A stretch of 64,000 nucleotides of DNA from CAYNST01 sp964546435 (GCA_964546435.1 CAZJKJ010000002.1:62001-126000); one strand, 5' to 3'. Numbered from the stretch's first letter, positions 1 to 9,749 are shown. The notes: generated by a model not told the origin, from the letters alone. Made by a program: numbers and translations.

Positions 1-1503
1 ACCACCGGCTCCACCTGGTATGCCCAGGGTGGAATTGCAGCCGTTCTGGACAGTGAAGACTCCATTGAATCCCACGTCGAGGACACCCTGATAGCCGGCG
101 GCGGCCTGTGCCACCAGGACGTGGTTGAATTCACCGTTAAAAACAGCAAGGCGGCCATTGACTGGCTGGTGGATCTGGGCGTGGATTTCACCCGCACCAC
201 CGGCAAAACCGATTACCATCTGACCCGCGAAGGCGGTCACAGTCACCGGCGCATCATTCACAGCGCCGACGCCACCGGCAAGGCGGTGCATTCTACCCTG
301 CTGCTCCAGGCACAGGCGGCACAGAATATCACTCTGCGGGAGCACTGTATTGCAGTGGATCTGATTCGTCAGCCAGATCTGACCACCGGAAAATTCCGGT
401 GCGTAGGGGCTTACGTCCTTAACAAGGCCACCGATCTCGTCGAACGCTTTACCGCCAGGGCGGTGATCATGGCCACTGGTGGCGCCAGCAAGGTCTATCT
501 CTACAGCAGTAATCCGGATAGTGCCAGTGGCGACGGCATCGCCATGGCGTGGAGGGCAGGCTGCCGGGTTGCCAACATGGAATTCAATCAGTTCCATCCT
601 ACCTGCCTTTACCACCCCAATGCCAAATCCATGCTGATAACCGAGGCACTGCGCGGCGAAGGCGCCGTGTTGAAGCTTCCCAGTGGCGAGCGGTTCATGG
701 AGCGCTTTCATCCGGAGGCGGAACTGGCACCCCGCGATGTGGTTGCCCGGGCTATCGACCATGAAATGAAGCGGCTGGGCAGCAATTACATGTATCTGGA
801 TATCAGCCACAAGAGCCCCGAATTCATCAAGCACCATTTCCCGACAGTGTATGAAAGCTGCCTGGGCTATGGCATCGACATCACCCGTGAAGCCATACCC
901 GTGGTACCCGCTGCTCATTACACCTGCGGTGGCGTCATGGTCAACACTCACGGCGAGACCGATCTGCAGCATCTTTATGCGGTTGGCGAAACCACGTTCA
1001 CCGGATTACACGGCGCCAACCGCATGGCCAGCAATTCGCTGCTGGAATGTATCGTGTTTGCCAAATCGGCAGCGCAACACATTCTCGGCATATTGCCCGC
1101 CATTGAACCACCGGCGCCAACGCGCCCCTGGGATGAGTCTCGCGTGACCGACTCGGACGAAGATGTGGTGATCTCACATAACTGGGATGAGCTGCGCCGG
1201 TTCATGTGGGACTACGTGGGCATTGTCCGCACCCACAAACGGCTCGAACGGGCCCATCGACGGGTACTGATGCTTCAACAGGAAATCCACGAATACTATT
1301 CCAACTACAAAATCAGCAGTGATCTCATTGAGCTGAGAAATCTGGCCGTCGTTGCGGAGCTCATCATCAACTCGGCGGTGCAGCGCAAGGAAAGTCGCGG
1401 GTTGCACTACTCCCTGGATTACCCCGATACATCCGGGATCCCCATGGACACCATTCTTACACCGGGCAATTTTGCCGGGCACAAAGTCCTTATCCGTAAC
1501 TGA
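1..1503 (+). CDS. nadB: L-aspartate oxidase, 5' end cut by the window
   Basis: Flavoprotein that oxidises L-aspartate to iminoaspartate, the first step of de novo NAD synthesis, in the cytoplasm. The reading frame is open from base 1, and its first visible residues (YAQGGIAAV, SHVEDTLIAGGG) match the family, so about 35 N-terminal residues including the FAD dinucleotide-binding motif lie outside the window. Visible hallmarks are HLTREGGHSHRR, the MEFNQFHPT segment with the active-site Glu, HYTCGGVMV, and GLHGANRMASNSLLE near the FAD site. 500 residues are visible against a usual length of about 535-540. Succinate dehydrogenase flavoprotein is the nearest alternative, but these motifs are NadB-type. 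Confidence 0.97.
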   Translation, partial: TTGSTWYAQGGIAAVLDSEDSIESHVEDTLIAGGGLCHQDVVEFTVKNSKAAIDWLVDLGVDFTRTTGKTDYHLTREGGHSHRRIIHSADATGKAVHSTLLLQAQAAQNITLREHCIAVDLIRQPDLTTGKFRCVGAYVLNKATDLVERFTARAVIMATGGASKVYLYSSNPDSASGDGIAMAWRAGCRVANMEFNQFHPTCLYHPNAKSMLITEALRGEGAVLKLPSGERFMERFHPEAELAPRDVVARAIDHEMKRLGSNYMYLDISHKSPEFIKHHFPTVYESCLGYGIDITREAIPVVPAAHYTCGGVMVNTHGETDLQHLYAVGETTFTGLHGANRMASNSLLECIVFAKSAAQHILGILPAIEPPAPTRPWDESRVTDSDEDVVISHNWDELRRFMWDYVGIVRTHKRLERAHRRVLMLQQEIHEYYSNYKISSDLIELRNLAVVAELIINSAVQRKESRGLHYSLDYPDTSGIPMDTILTPGNFAGHKVLIRN

Positions 1504-1536
1504 CCGGACCGACGCTGCTGTTTTTTATTTTATGGG

Positions 1537-1565
1537 TTGACTAGTCCGATCCCAATCCATAATAT
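1537..1565 (+). promoter_or_regulatory. sigma-70 promoter of the tRNA-Arg gene
   Basis: The -35 box TTGACT (1537-1542) and -10 box TAATAT (1560-1565) are separated by exactly 17 bases. A G+C-rich stretch (ACGCGACC) follows, the kind of discriminator seen at stringently controlled stable-RNA promoters. The expected start near 1572 is about 26 bases before the mature tRNA. Seen directly; activity is inferred. Confidence 0.8.
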
Positions 1566-1597
1566 ACGCGACCTTGATGGGGCACCCCATCATTTGC

Positions 1598-1674
1598 GCG
1601 CTCGTAGCTCAGCTGGATAGAGTACCTGGCTACGAACCAGGCGGTCAGAGGTTCGAATCCTCTCGAGCGCGCCA
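1598..1674 (+). tRNA. tRNA-Arg, anticodon ACG
   Basis: A complete 77-base cloverleaf. The acceptor stem GCGCTCG (1598-1604) pairs with CGAGCGC (1664-1670), followed by discriminator G and an encoded CCA (1672-1674). The anticodon stem CCTGG/CCAGG encloses loop CTACGAA, giving anticodon ACG at 1632-1634, which is deaminated to ICG in bacteria and reads CGU, CGC and CGA. The T arm AGAGG-TTCGAAT-CCTCT is intact. It is a single-gene unit between its own promoter and terminator. Confidence 0.97.
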
Positions 1675-1680
1675 CTTTTC

Positions 1681-1711
1681 AAAAAAAGCCCGCCTTTGCG
1701 GGCTTTTTTAT
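1681..1711 (+). terminator. Rho-independent terminator of tRNA-Arg
   Basis: A hairpin with stem AAGCCCGC / GCGGGCTT, a short loop and a run of six T begins seven bases after the CCA end. The A-run before the stem makes it potentially bidirectional. Confidence 0.9.
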
Positions 1712-1865
1712 TGCTCCCTCTTCACATCTGTTTACGATTTTTGACGTACCCATATCAACAGCGTCAATGGCATGTTCCACAGCACTCTGCCGACATCCGA
1801 TTCATATTGGGGAACCTGGCCGGAGTCCGCTGAATCCGTGTTCATACCTACAGGCAGAAGCCATT

Positions 1866-2333
1866 ATGGAAATGAAGAAAAATCCGCTTCCGGTGAAAAA
1901 AAGAATTGCTCTGGTTGCCCACGACAACAAGAAGGATGAATTGTGCACCTGGGTCCAGGGGCATCGGAATACGCTGAAAGACCAGACATTGTTTGCCACG
2001 GGCACCACGGGCTACCTGCTGGAGCACGAAACCGGTCTTTTGATTACCAAATTCACCAGCGGACCCCTTGGTGGCGATCAGCAGGTGGGTGCCAAGATCG
2101 CCGAGGGCGAGATCGACCTGCTGCTGTTTTTCTGGGACCCCTTCGAACCCCTCCCCCACGATCCCGACGTCAAGGCGTTGCTACGGATTGCCGCGGTCTG
2201 GAACATCCCCGTGGCCTGCAATTCGGCCACGGCGGATTTCATTCTCTCGTCGCCCCTGATCAACACACCCTACGAGCGGGTTATTCCCGATTACGAACGG
2301 TACATCAGGGATCGCACCAGGAATTTTATCTAG
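1866..2333 (+). CDS. mgsA: methylglyoxal synthase
   Basis: Converts dihydroxyacetone phosphate to methylglyoxal and phosphate, a bypass of lower glycolysis that relieves phosphosugar stress. 155 residues from the ATG at 1866, close to the E. coli enzyme (152). Family residues are visible at matching positions: H19, D20 and K23 in the N-terminal AHDNKK stretch, the ATGTTG phosphate-binding motif, GGDQQVG with the catalytic Asp, and FFWDP...PHDPDVKA. A longer in-frame opening from 1767 exists, but those residues are not family-like, so the internal ATG was chosen. Its 3' end overlaps the convergent transglutaminase gene by 8 bases. Confidence 0.95.
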   Translation: MEMKKNPLPVKKRIALVAHDNKKDELCTWVQGHRNTLKDQTLFATGTTGYLLEHETGLLITKFTSGPLGGDQQVGAKIAEGEIDLLLFFWDPFEPLPHDPDVKALLRIAAVWNIPVACNSATADFILSSPLINTPYERVIPDYERYIRDRTRNFI

Positions 2334-4329
2334 CGCGCTGTTTGAGGCGGTACTTCACCGCATCGATACTGGCCTGCAAGCGGGTGCAATACTGCCGCTT
2401 CTCCCCATAGACGACGGCTTCATAATAGACGTCGACGGTGTGGAGCATTTCCTTCAGCTCCGGTTGCCCCTGCGCGACCCGCCCGGCAAACATTGAGAAG
2501 GACTCGTCTGCCCGGGGGGTATAACCGTGAGTGGCCAGTCTTTTCAACAGACTGCGCATCCACAGCATTTCCTTTGGAACTACACGCCGCCGGCGCCATC
2601 CGGGTATCATCAGAAATATAAAAAAGAGCGTAAACAACAGCGCCGTAAAAGCGATACCGATCCGCCAGGGGTTCGCATCACCCAGAAGTTTTGTCAAGAA
2701 TGCACGTTGCGCTTCCCGATCGTAATTGAGAACCCAGCGATTCCAGGCAAAACCCATTGCGTCCCACTGATGAAATACCCGGCGCAGAACTCCGTTGTTC
2801 TGCCAGGGATTCTCGATCAGGACACGCTCGCGCTCGTCGAGGGCCTCGGCAATGCCTCGGTCGATGCGGCTGGGTGCCACGGCGCTGGTCGGGTCGATAC
2901 CCACCCATCCGGTCTCATCCAGCCATATTTCCGCCCAGGCGTGGGCGTCCGATTGCCGCACCAGCAGATAATTTTCCACCGGGTTCATCTCGCCCCCCTG
3001 GTAGCCAACAACAATGCGGGCCGGTATCCCCGCCGCCCTCATCAGAAACACGAAGCTGCTGGCAAAATGTTCGCAAAACCCCCGGCGCGTCTCGAAAAGA
3101 AACTGGTCGATCGCGTCTTGCCCCAGCGTTTGGGGACGCAAGGTATAGATAAAATCCGTGCGGAACAGATCCAGCGCCCTGGCGGCGATGGCGCTGGACG
3201 TGAGTTGATCTCCAGCCCACTGCTCCGCCAGCTCTTTTGCTCGTGGATTGGCATGTTCAGGCAGTTGGGTATAGATGCGGTGGTCCGCATTGCCGAGCTC
3301 GCTCCGATCGAGTACCTGGGTGAGTATTGAGGTCACCTGATAGCGGGATTTTTTGCTAACGGGCCAGCGACTCTGGATTACCTGGCCAGGCTGTCGCTGG
3401 ATTTTCAGGAATTCGGATTCGACTTGCAGGGGAACGCCAAGGGTAAACAGCCAGCGACCCTGATGCGGCTCCAGCAGTACCGAATAGCTGGAAAGCTCAT
3501 CAGTATTGGTCGGTGCCGGCGGCGCCGGATCATTACCCAGCGGGAGCTGAATTCGCTGCCGCCAGGTCACCCCATCGAAATGCTCCAGCAGCATTCCACG
3601 CCAGTAGAGCAGATCCGCCGACGGGACTGTCGTGTCGAAAGAGACCCGGAACGCGGGCTCTCTGGATTTGACCAGCTCGCCTATCGCCCCCAGCTTGAGT
3701 TCGTCTGACATCCCGGTAGAACCCGAGCCCTGCGGCGCGGGAACCGACCAGAGTGGCCCCAGACGCGGCATGACCACAAACAGAATCACCATGAACGGCA
3801 GGCTTTGCGCCAGCAGGACAAGTCCGTTGATGGTGTGGGTCCGAAGCGGTTTTATCCGCGTGGTCAAAGCGGCCTGCCAGGCGGTGATGAGCATGGCGCA
3901 AGACAGTATCGCGAATAGCGCACTGAGCAAACTCTGGGCAAACAGGAACTGCGAAGCGACTGCGATAAAGCCGATAAACAGGATGATGAATACGTCTTTG
4001 CTGGTGCGTAGCTCCACCAGCTTGAGGGAATAGGAGCAGATCAGGAAGCCGACCATCGGTTCAACGGCCGTCACACGCCCGTAAGAAGCCCATAATGCCG
4101 CCACACAGCCCACGCCAAAGACGATTTTCGCCACCAGCGTGGGGAAGGTCCAGACGCCCTGGTTTATCCGCAACCGATAGCCGAGCATGGCGACCCAGAG
4201 AAAGGCAATCCAGATGGGCAGATGCACGAGCAGAGGCGCGAGGGAGATGCCTTGCGCGAAGAAAATCCACAACAGGTTCCGTCGTGGAATCTGATCAATT
4301 TCGGTAGCAACGAGCGGCGCAATCGTCAT
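2326..4329 (-). CDS. tgpA: membrane transglutaminase-like protein (TgpA family)
   Basis: 667 residues, matching the length of Pseudomonas TgpA. The N-terminal 190 residues form about six membrane segments (DUF3488 region). A periplasmic transglutaminase-like domain follows with the papain-type triad Cys419 (GFCEHFA), His463 (DAHAWAEIW) and Asp479 (GIDPTS). A further membrane segment (about 555-577) precedes a cytoplasmic DUF4129-type tail. It is the last gene of a moxR-DUF58-tgpA set, with only 5 bases between it and the DUF58 gene. In P. aeruginosa the homologue is an essential periplasmic transglutaminase; the substrate here is unknown. Symbol by homology. Confidence 0.85.
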   Translation of the reverse strand: MTIAPLVATEIDQIPRRNLLWIFFAQGISLAPLLVHLPIWIAFLWVAMLGYRLRINQGVWTFPTLVAKIVFGVGCVAALWASYGRVTAVEPMVGFLICSYSLKLVELRTSKDVFIILFIGFIAVASQFLFAQSLLSALFAILSCAMLITAWQAALTTRIKPLRTHTINGLVLLAQSLPFMVILFVVMPRLGPLWSVPAPQGSGSTGMSDELKLGAIGELVKSREPAFRVSFDTTVPSADLLYWRGMLLEHFDGVTWRQRIQLPLGNDPAPPAPTNTDELSSYSVLLEPHQGRWLFTLGVPLQVESEFLKIQRQPGQVIQSRWPVSKKSRYQVTSILTQVLDRSELGNADHRIYTQLPEHANPRAKELAEQWAGDQLTSSAIAARALDLFRTDFIYTLRPQTLGQDAIDQFLFETRRGFCEHFASSFVFLMRAAGIPARIVVGYQGGEMNPVENYLLVRQSDAHAWAEIWLDETGWVGIDPTSAVAPSRIDRGIAEALDERERVLIENPWQNNGVLRRVFHQWDAMGFAWNRWVLNYDREAQRAFLTKLLGDANPWRIGIAFTALLFTLFFIFLMIPGWRRRRVVPKEMLWMRSLLKRLATHGYTPRADESFSMFAGRVAQGQPELKEMLHTVDVYYEAVVYGEKRQYCTRLQASIDAVKYRLKQRAR

Positions 4330-4334
4330 GACGA

Positions 4335-5303
4335 TCAGGTCTCGCCGTGGCGCGCCAGCGCACTCAGGGCTCGAATCCGGTGTAGCTCACCGGCTGCCGG
4401 CTCCAGCAGGACACCGGGCAACCTCAGACCGAAGCTCTTGTGGAGCTGGCTGAGTTCCTGCACCCAGTAGCTCATCTGGGAAAGCGAGGCTTCCGGCTCG
4501 CCGCGATAGAAATCCTGCCAGTCAAGCCAGCTGTCGCTCTCGGAATACTGCGCCAGCTCCTTGCGGTAAAGCCCCTTGTCGCGCGCATAGTGCTTCCAGG
4601 CGATCTGCCGCAGCGAATCACCGTGCTGGTACCTTCGCAGGCCCACCAGATCTTCACTGTCCAGTTTCTGGCCGTCATTGCTTTCATCATCACCGCCCAG
4701 ATGATGGGCCGGAAAGGCAGAGGCCCGAGGTTGCGGATAGACCAGAACCTGGGCCTCCAGGTTCAGCCAGCTCCAGCACTGCACCAGCCCCAGGGGAAAA
4801 ACACTTTTAACCAGCAGACGCTCCGGGCGCAGTATCCCCCGACGGCGGCCGATCATGAAAAGATTGACCCGGTGGCTGCTGTCCGGTTGCAACTGCACCA
4901 GCTCTTCTGCACCGCCGGCGAATTTCAGGCACAGATTGTCAGCCCCCTTCGGATTGGAAGAGCGCAGCTGCAGAGTGAACCCTACGGGGGAGTTGACAAA
5001 ATTGGGAGCGCTGCCGATCACCCGTAATTCGATGCCGGCCAGATTCTGGTAAGTCCTGAAGATCACCACAACCAGCAGGCTCACCTGTAGATAGGCCAGA
5101 GCGAGAATCAGGTTATTTTGATAGTTCGTACCCAGTAGCCAGATGAGAAACGCCATCAACAAAAACAGCAACCCGGCCCGGGTGGGCAGAATATAGAGAT
5201 TGTTCAGATGGAGACGATGTTCCACCGCACGGGGCGCACGGCGGTCAATCCAGACGAAAAACCAGCGTCGCACGGCTCTCTTTAATGGCAAGGCGAGTTT
5301 CAT
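4335..5303 (-). CDS. DUF58 domain protein, partner of MoxR
   Basis: 322 residues with two N-terminal membrane segments (about residues 40-85) and a C-terminal half carrying the DUF58 signature: EDLVGLRRYQHGDSLRQIAW followed by KHYARDKGLYRKE. DUF58 proteins are always found beside MoxR ATPases and are thought to receive folding or activation by them; the biochemical role is not established. It lies between moxR (15 bases upstream) and the transglutaminase gene (5 bases downstream), so the three are one operon. Confidence 0.85.
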   Translation of the reverse strand: MKLALPLKRAVRRWFFVWIDRRAPRAVEHRLHLNNLYILPTRAGLLFLLMAFLIWLLGTNYQNNLILALAYLQVSLLVVVIFRTYQNLAGIELRVIGSAPNFVNSPVGFTLQLRSSNPKGADNLCLKFAGGAEELVQLQPDSSHRVNLFMIGRRRGILRPERLLVKSVFPLGLVQCWSWLNLEAQVLVYPQPRASAFPAHHLGGDDESNDGQKLDSEDLVGLRRYQHGDSLRQIAWKHYARDKGLYRKELAQYSESDSWLDWQDFYRGEPEASLSQMSYWVQELSQLHKSFGLRLPGVLLEPAAGELHRIRALSALARHGET

Positions 5304-5318
5304 GGCAGCCCGACTGGA

Positions 5319-6236
5319 TTAAGGATTAATCACATCGACTTTCTGGAGCAGATAATTCACCAGACTTTCATCTGAATAATTGGATTCCCGTGCGCGGACC
5401 CGGTGGCTGACCACAGCCGGCATCACCGCTTGCAGATCTTCGGGAATAACATAATCGCGATCGTGGACCACCGCCCAGGCTTTGGCCGCTTTCAGCCAGG
5501 CCAGTGCCCCCCGGGGTGAGAGCCCGTATACAAATCGTTCATCCTCCCGCGTGGTCGCCACCAGTCCCTGCAGATAATCCAGCAGCACATCGCTCGCCCG
5601 CACTTCCGCGACGCACTGTTGCAAATGCTGCAACTGCGGAAGCGTCAATACGGATTCGAGCTTTTCCAGATTGACCCGACTGTCCTGCCCTCTGAAAAGC
5701 TGCCGCTCGGCTGAAAGACTTGGATAGCCGAGGCTGATCCGCATCAAAAACCGGTCGAGCTGCGACTCCGGCAGAGGATAAGTGCCGGATTGCGACACCG
5801 GGTTCTGCGTGGCAATGACAAAAAACGGGTTGGGCAGAGCCCGGCTTCGACCTTCAATGGTGACCTGCCCTTCTTCCATCGCTTCAAGCAGGGCACTCTG
5901 GGTTTTCGGCGTCGTACGGTTGATCTCGTCAGCGAGCAGAACCTGGGTGAATACCGGCCCGGGGTGAAAAGTAAAGGATTCGTTGGTGCGGCTGAAAACC
6001 GAGACCCCGAGGATATCGGCCGGCAGTAAATCGCTGGTGAACTGCACGCGGTCGTAATCAAGCCCGAGTACCCTGGCCAGACTGTGTGCCAGAGTGGTTT
6101 TGCCCATACCGGGCAGATCTTCTATCAGCAGGTGACCGCGCGCCAGCAGACAAGCGACGGCCAGACGGATCTGCTTGTCCTTTCCCAGCAAAACCGTGCC
6201 GACCTGCTCGATAACCTGAATTATTAATGAATTCAA
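5319..6236 (-). CDS. MoxR-type AAA+ ATPase
   Basis: 305 residues. Walker A GMGKTT (about 43-48), Walker B LLADEIN with Asp103/Glu104 and sensor-1 ATQNP (Asn145) are all present, and the C-terminal helical lid is complete. MoxR ATPases act as chaperones for membrane or cofactor-dependent partners, usually the DUF58 protein next door. The best start is a TTG at 6236, preceded by AAGGGA eight bases upstream; no nearer ATG fits the family N-terminus. First gene of the moxR-DUF58-tgpA operon. Confidence 0.9.
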   Translation of the reverse strand: MNSLIIQVIEQVGTVLLGKDKQIRLAVACLLARGHLLIEDLPGMGKTTLAHSLARVLGLDYDRVQFTSDLLPADILGVSVFSRTNESFTFHPGPVFTQVLLADEINRTTPKTQSALLEAMEEGQVTIEGRSRALPNPFFVIATQNPVSQSGTYPLPESQLDRFLMRISLGYPSLSAERQLFRGQDSRVNLEKLESVLTLPQLQHLQQCVAEVRASDVLLDYLQGLVATTREDERFVYGLSPRGALAWLKAAKAWAVVHDRDYVIPEDLQAVMPAVVSHRVRARESNYSDESLVNYLLQKVDVINP

Positions 6237-6410
6237 CGATGGGATCCCTTATGTGCCGCGCATACCATTGAGCATAGCCCAGAAGCGGTTTCATAACTGC
6301 TGTGCTCGCCGATACTGTGTTAAAAACCCCTCACAATGACCATCGACCTGGTGTCAACGCCGCGTGTTCGCGTGTTTTTACCGTGTCTCGCCATCGCTCG
6401 CGAACCAGTT

Positions 6411-7595
6411 TTAAAGTGCGCACATTCCCCGTTGCAGATCTGCAATCAAATCCTGCTGGTCTTCCAGTCCCACGGCGACCCGGATGAGGTTGTCGGTGAT
6501 GCCGGCTGCCTGTCTGTCTTCGGCAGAAAGACGCCCGTGGGTGGTGGTTGCCGGGTGCACGATCGTGGATTTGCAATCGCCAAGATTGGCAGTCAGCGAC
6601 ATGATTTTCGTGGCGTCGATAAATCGCCAGGCCGCCGCTTTGTCGCCTTTTACCTGAAACGACAAAACGCCGCCGAAAGCTCGCTGCTGCGTCGCCGCCA
6701 GGCTATGGCCCGGATGATCCGGAAGGCCCGCGTAAAAAACCCGCTCTACCGCATCCTGCTGGTCCAGCCAGCGCGCCAGTGCCAACGCACTTGCTGAGTG
6801 CGCCTCCATCCGCAGGCGCAGGGTTTCGAGTCCTTTGGCAAAAATCCAGGCGTTGAACGGACTCAGAGTGGGCCCACAGGTGCGCACGACGCCCAATACG
6901 TCCGCCATGAGTTCGGCTGAACCCACCACAGCGCCGCCCATGGCTCTGCCCTGCCCGTCGAGATACTTGGTGGCGGAATGGACAACGATGTCTGCCCCCA
7001 GTTCGAGCGGCTTCTGCAATGCGGGCGTACAAAAACAGTTGTCGACGACCAGCAGGCTGCCATTGCTGTGGGCAACCTCGGCGAGCGCCCGGATATCCGC
7101 CACTTCGCACAGGGGGTTTGAGGGTGATTCGACGAACAGCAGTCGGGTATCCGGGCGCAGCTTTGCCTGCCAGCCGTTTATGTCGGCAAGATTCACGTAA
7201 TCGACAGTAATACCGAATTTTGTCAGATACTTGGTAAACAACATGGTTGTTGTACCGAATATGCTGCGCGAGCACAGGATATGGTCACCCTGGCGCAGCA
7301 GCCCGAGACACAGGCTCAGTATGGCGGCCATTCCCGACGCTGTGGCCACGGCCATTTCACCGCCTTCAAGCGCGGCAATCCGCGCCTGAAAAGTATCTAC
7401 GGTAGGGTTGGTGTAGCGAGAGTAGACGTTGCCCTCGCTCTCCCCCGAAAATCGGTCGGCGGCGTCCTGGGCGCTGTCGAAGACGAAGCTCGATGTGGTA
7501 AAAATTGCCTCGCTGTGTTCACCTTCACTGGTGCGACGGATACCCGCGCGGATCGCCAGCGTGTCCAGGCCCGCGTCTTTCAAATAATCTTGCAT
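6411..7595 (-). CDS. metZ: O-succinylhomoserine sulfhydrylase
   Basis: PLP enzyme of the Cys/Met-metabolism family that makes homocysteine from O-succinylhomoserine and sulfide. 394 residues from the ATG at 7595. The PLP lysine is in SATKYLDGQGR (about K210), with the preceding VVDNCFCTP and ESPSNPL motifs. Its position directly after purF is the arrangement of Pseudomonas metZ, which is the main reason to prefer MetZ over cystathionine gamma-synthase (MetB). A GTG-type start at 7613 would overlap purF by 4 bases and adds six residues; the ATG is preferred. Confidence 0.9.
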   Translation of the reverse strand: MQDYLKDAGLDTLAIRAGIRRTSEGEHSEAIFTTSSFVFDSAQDAADRFSGESEGNVYSRYTNPTVDTFQARIAALEGGEMAVATASGMAAILSLCLGLLRQGDHILCSRSIFGTTTMLFTKYLTKFGITVDYVNLADINGWQAKLRPDTRLLFVESPSNPLCEVADIRALAEVAHSNGSLLVVDNCFCTPALQKPLELGADIVVHSATKYLDGQGRAMGGAVVGSAELMADVLGVVRTCGPTLSPFNAWIFAKGLETLRLRMEAHSASALALARWLDQQDAVERVFYAGLPDHPGHSLAATQQRAFGGVLSFQVKGDKAAAWRFIDATKIMSLTANLGDCKSTIVHPATTTHGRLSAEDRQAAGITDNLIRVAVGLEDQQDLIADLQRGMCAL

Positions 7596-7609
7596 GACTT
7601 CCCCGTGAA

Positions 7610-9133
7610 TCAAGCGTTGTTAAAGCCGACAATGGAATTCTGACCGGTCGAACCCGAGTGGTCTTCACGAGTCATTTTCGCCGCGTCGTTCCGTGTCTCG
7701 TCCAGGCGCGCCAGATAGGCCTCGTCGACATCCCCCGTGACATAGTCACCGTCGAAAACGGCGCAATCGAATCTGGGAATATTGGTATTACCCTCCGCCG
7801 AGGCGGCAATGAGATCATTCAGATCCTGGTAAACCAGCCAGTCGGCACCTATGGCCTCGGCTACTTCTTCTTCGGTCCGCCCATGCGCAATCAGTTCGCT
7901 CACCGACGGCATGTCAATTCCGTAAACGTTCGGATATTTGACCGAAGGTGCCGCCGACGCGAAATACACTTTCGCCGCTCCGGCGTCCCGGGCCATCTGG
8001 ATTATTTGCTGGCAGGTCGTACCCCGCACGATGGAATCATCCACCAGCAGGACCGTTTTGCCGCGAAACTCCAGATCGATGGCATTGAGCTTCTGCCGTA
8101 CGGATTTTTTACGCTGTTGTTGCCCCGGCATGATGAAGGTTCTGCCGATGTAACGGTTTTTGACGAGTCCTTCCCGGAATTTCACCCCCAGATTATGCGC
8201 CAGCGCCTGCCCCGCCACCCGGCTGCTGTCGGGAATGGGAATAACAACATCAATATCGTGATCCGGCTTCAGGCGCATGATTTTTTCGGCCAGACGCTCA
8301 CCCTGACGCAAGCGCGCCTTGTATACCGACACCCCATCCATGATGGAATCCGGACGGGCGAAATAGACATGTTCGAAGATGCAGGGACTCAACACGGTTT
8401 TTTCTGCACACACCCGGGTATGCAGATTCCCTTCAGGACTGATGAAAATGGCTTCTCCCGGCGCCACGTCCCGCAACAGACGAAACCCCAGAACGTCGAG
8501 CGCGACACTTTCGGAAGCGATCATGTATTCCTTGCCCCGATCGGTCTGCCGTTCGCCAAACACCAGAGGTCGAATGCCGTTCGGATCCCGGAACGCCACG
8601 ACGCCGTAGTTGGCAATCATGGACACCACGGCATAACCGCCGCGCACCCGCCGGTGCACGCCTTCGACAGCCTTGAAGATGTCATCCTGCGTCGGTCGCA
8701 ACTTGCCCAGCTGCTGCAGCTCATGGGCGAACACGTTGAGCAGAACTTCGGAATCGGAATCGGTGTTGACGTGCCTCAGGTCGGCCCGAAAAATATCCCG
8801 GCGCAGATCTTCGGTGTTGGTCAGATTGCCGTTGTGGGCAAGTGCGATACCGTAAGGCGAATTCACATAAAAGGGCTGGGCCAGAGCCGGACCGGTGCTG
8901 CCCGCGGTGGGATAACGCACATGCCCGATCCCCATGTTGCCGACCAGCCGCTGCATGTGCCGAGTGCGGAAAACGTCTTTAACCAGCCCGACTGCTTTTT
9001 GCTGCGCCATGCGTCCGTTATCGCAGGTCATGATTCCAGCGGCGTCCTGCCCTCGATGCTGAAGCATGGTCAATGCATCATATAAGGCAAGATTCACGTT
9101 GGTTTTGCCGACTATACCCACGATACCGCACAT
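7610..9133 (-). CDS. purF: amidophosphoribosyltransferase
   Basis: First committed enzyme of purine synthesis: transfers glutamine-derived ammonia to PRPP. 507 residues. The ATG at 9133 is chosen because it places the catalytic Cys at position 2 (MCGIVGIVG), with GAGAGGA just upstream as ribosome-binding site; a GTG eight codons earlier would bury it. The class-II glutamine amidotransferase domain occupies the first half (HVRYPTAG, NGNLTN), and the PRPP-binding loop VLLVDDSIVRGTT is in the second. It follows cvpA and precedes metZ. Confidence 0.97.
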   Translation of the reverse strand: MCGIVGIVGKTNVNLALYDALTMLQHRGQDAAGIMTCDNGRMAQQKAVGLVKDVFRTRHMQRLVGNMGIGHVRYPTAGSTGPALAQPFYVNSPYGIALAHNGNLTNTEDLRRDIFRADLRHVNTDSDSEVLLNVFAHELQQLGKLRPTQDDIFKAVEGVHRRVRGGYAVVSMIANYGVVAFRDPNGIRPLVFGERQTDRGKEYMIASESVALDVLGFRLLRDVAPGEAIFISPEGNLHTRVCAEKTVLSPCIFEHVYFARPDSIMDGVSVYKARLRQGERLAEKIMRLKPDHDIDVVIPIPDSSRVAGQALAHNLGVKFREGLVKNRYIGRTFIMPGQQQRKKSVRQKLNAIDLEFRGKTVLLVDDSIVRGTTCQQIIQMARDAGAAKVYFASAAPSVKYPNVYGIDMPSVSELIAHGRTEEEVAEAIGADWLVYQDLNDLIAASAEGNTNIPRFDCAVFDGDYVTGDVDEAYLARLDETRNDAAKMTREDHSGSTGQNSIVGFNNA

Positions 9134-9245
9134 TCGCTTCGTCCTCTCTGAGATCACACCGGTTTGGCTGCTGCATTTTCCGCAAGTGCAGCGGTCACTG
9201 CAAGTTAAAAAGGATTTGATGGACGGCTGTTGCTGGTGGATTTAA

Positions 9246-9749
9246 TCAGACATATTGCAGAAACTGGTGCGCCCAGAGAACCAGGCGATCTGCGGACATG
9301 CGGGCTTGGTCTTCAAATACGAGGAAATGGGGAATCAGAGTAGATTCTGTCCACCAGGGATTCGTTTCAACCATGTCGTTGGGCAGCATCAACAGAACCG
9401 CCATCACGATGACGCACCCCCGGAACAGACCGAAAAGGAGCCCGAGAATCCTGTCGACGGGTTTAAGTGCCGCCAGTCCGAAAAGCTTGCCGGCAATAAA
9501 TGAAAGCAGGCCCCCCACTATCATCACAGCAATCATGATGACTCCGAAGGCCGCCACGTTGCGCAATCCGGGAGAGCTCAGCTCATCAATCCACAGAAGT
9601 GCCAGCTTGTCGTAGAAAACCAACGCCGTGACTACCGCGAGTATCGCAATGACGATCGTCATGAGTTCTTTCAACAGTCCACGCCAGACGCCAATCAGGC
9701 AGGACACGGCAATCACGCCCAGGATTGCCCAATCGACCCAGTTAGCCAT
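9246..9749 (-). CDS. cvpA: CvpA family inner-membrane protein
   Basis: 167 residues from the ATG at 9749, with GGAGG nine bases upstream; the open frame continues to 9974, but that extension is not family-like. Starts MANWVDWAILGVI and has four membrane segments, then a short amphipathic tail, the normal CvpA layout. CvpA was named for colicin V production in E. coli and is implicated in envelope stability; its exact role is unsettled. Lies immediately upstream of purF, the conserved cvpA-purF order. Confidence 0.93.
   Translation of the reverse strand: MANWVDWAILGVIAVSCLIGVWRGLLKELMTIVIAILAVVTALVFYDKLALLWIDELSSPGLRNVAAFGVIMIAVMIVGGLLSFIAGKLFGLAALKPVDRILGLLFGLFRGCVIVMAVLLMLPNDMVETNPWWTESTLIPHFLVFEDQARMSADRLVLWAHQFLQYV

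Noticed and set aside
1598..1674. tRNA-Arg as an integration site for a mobile element
   Set aside because: No integrase, no direct repeat of the tRNA 3' end and ordinary genes on both sides.
1767..1865. N-terminal extension of mgsA
   Set aside because: Residues not found in the family; internal ATG gives the normal length and motif positions.
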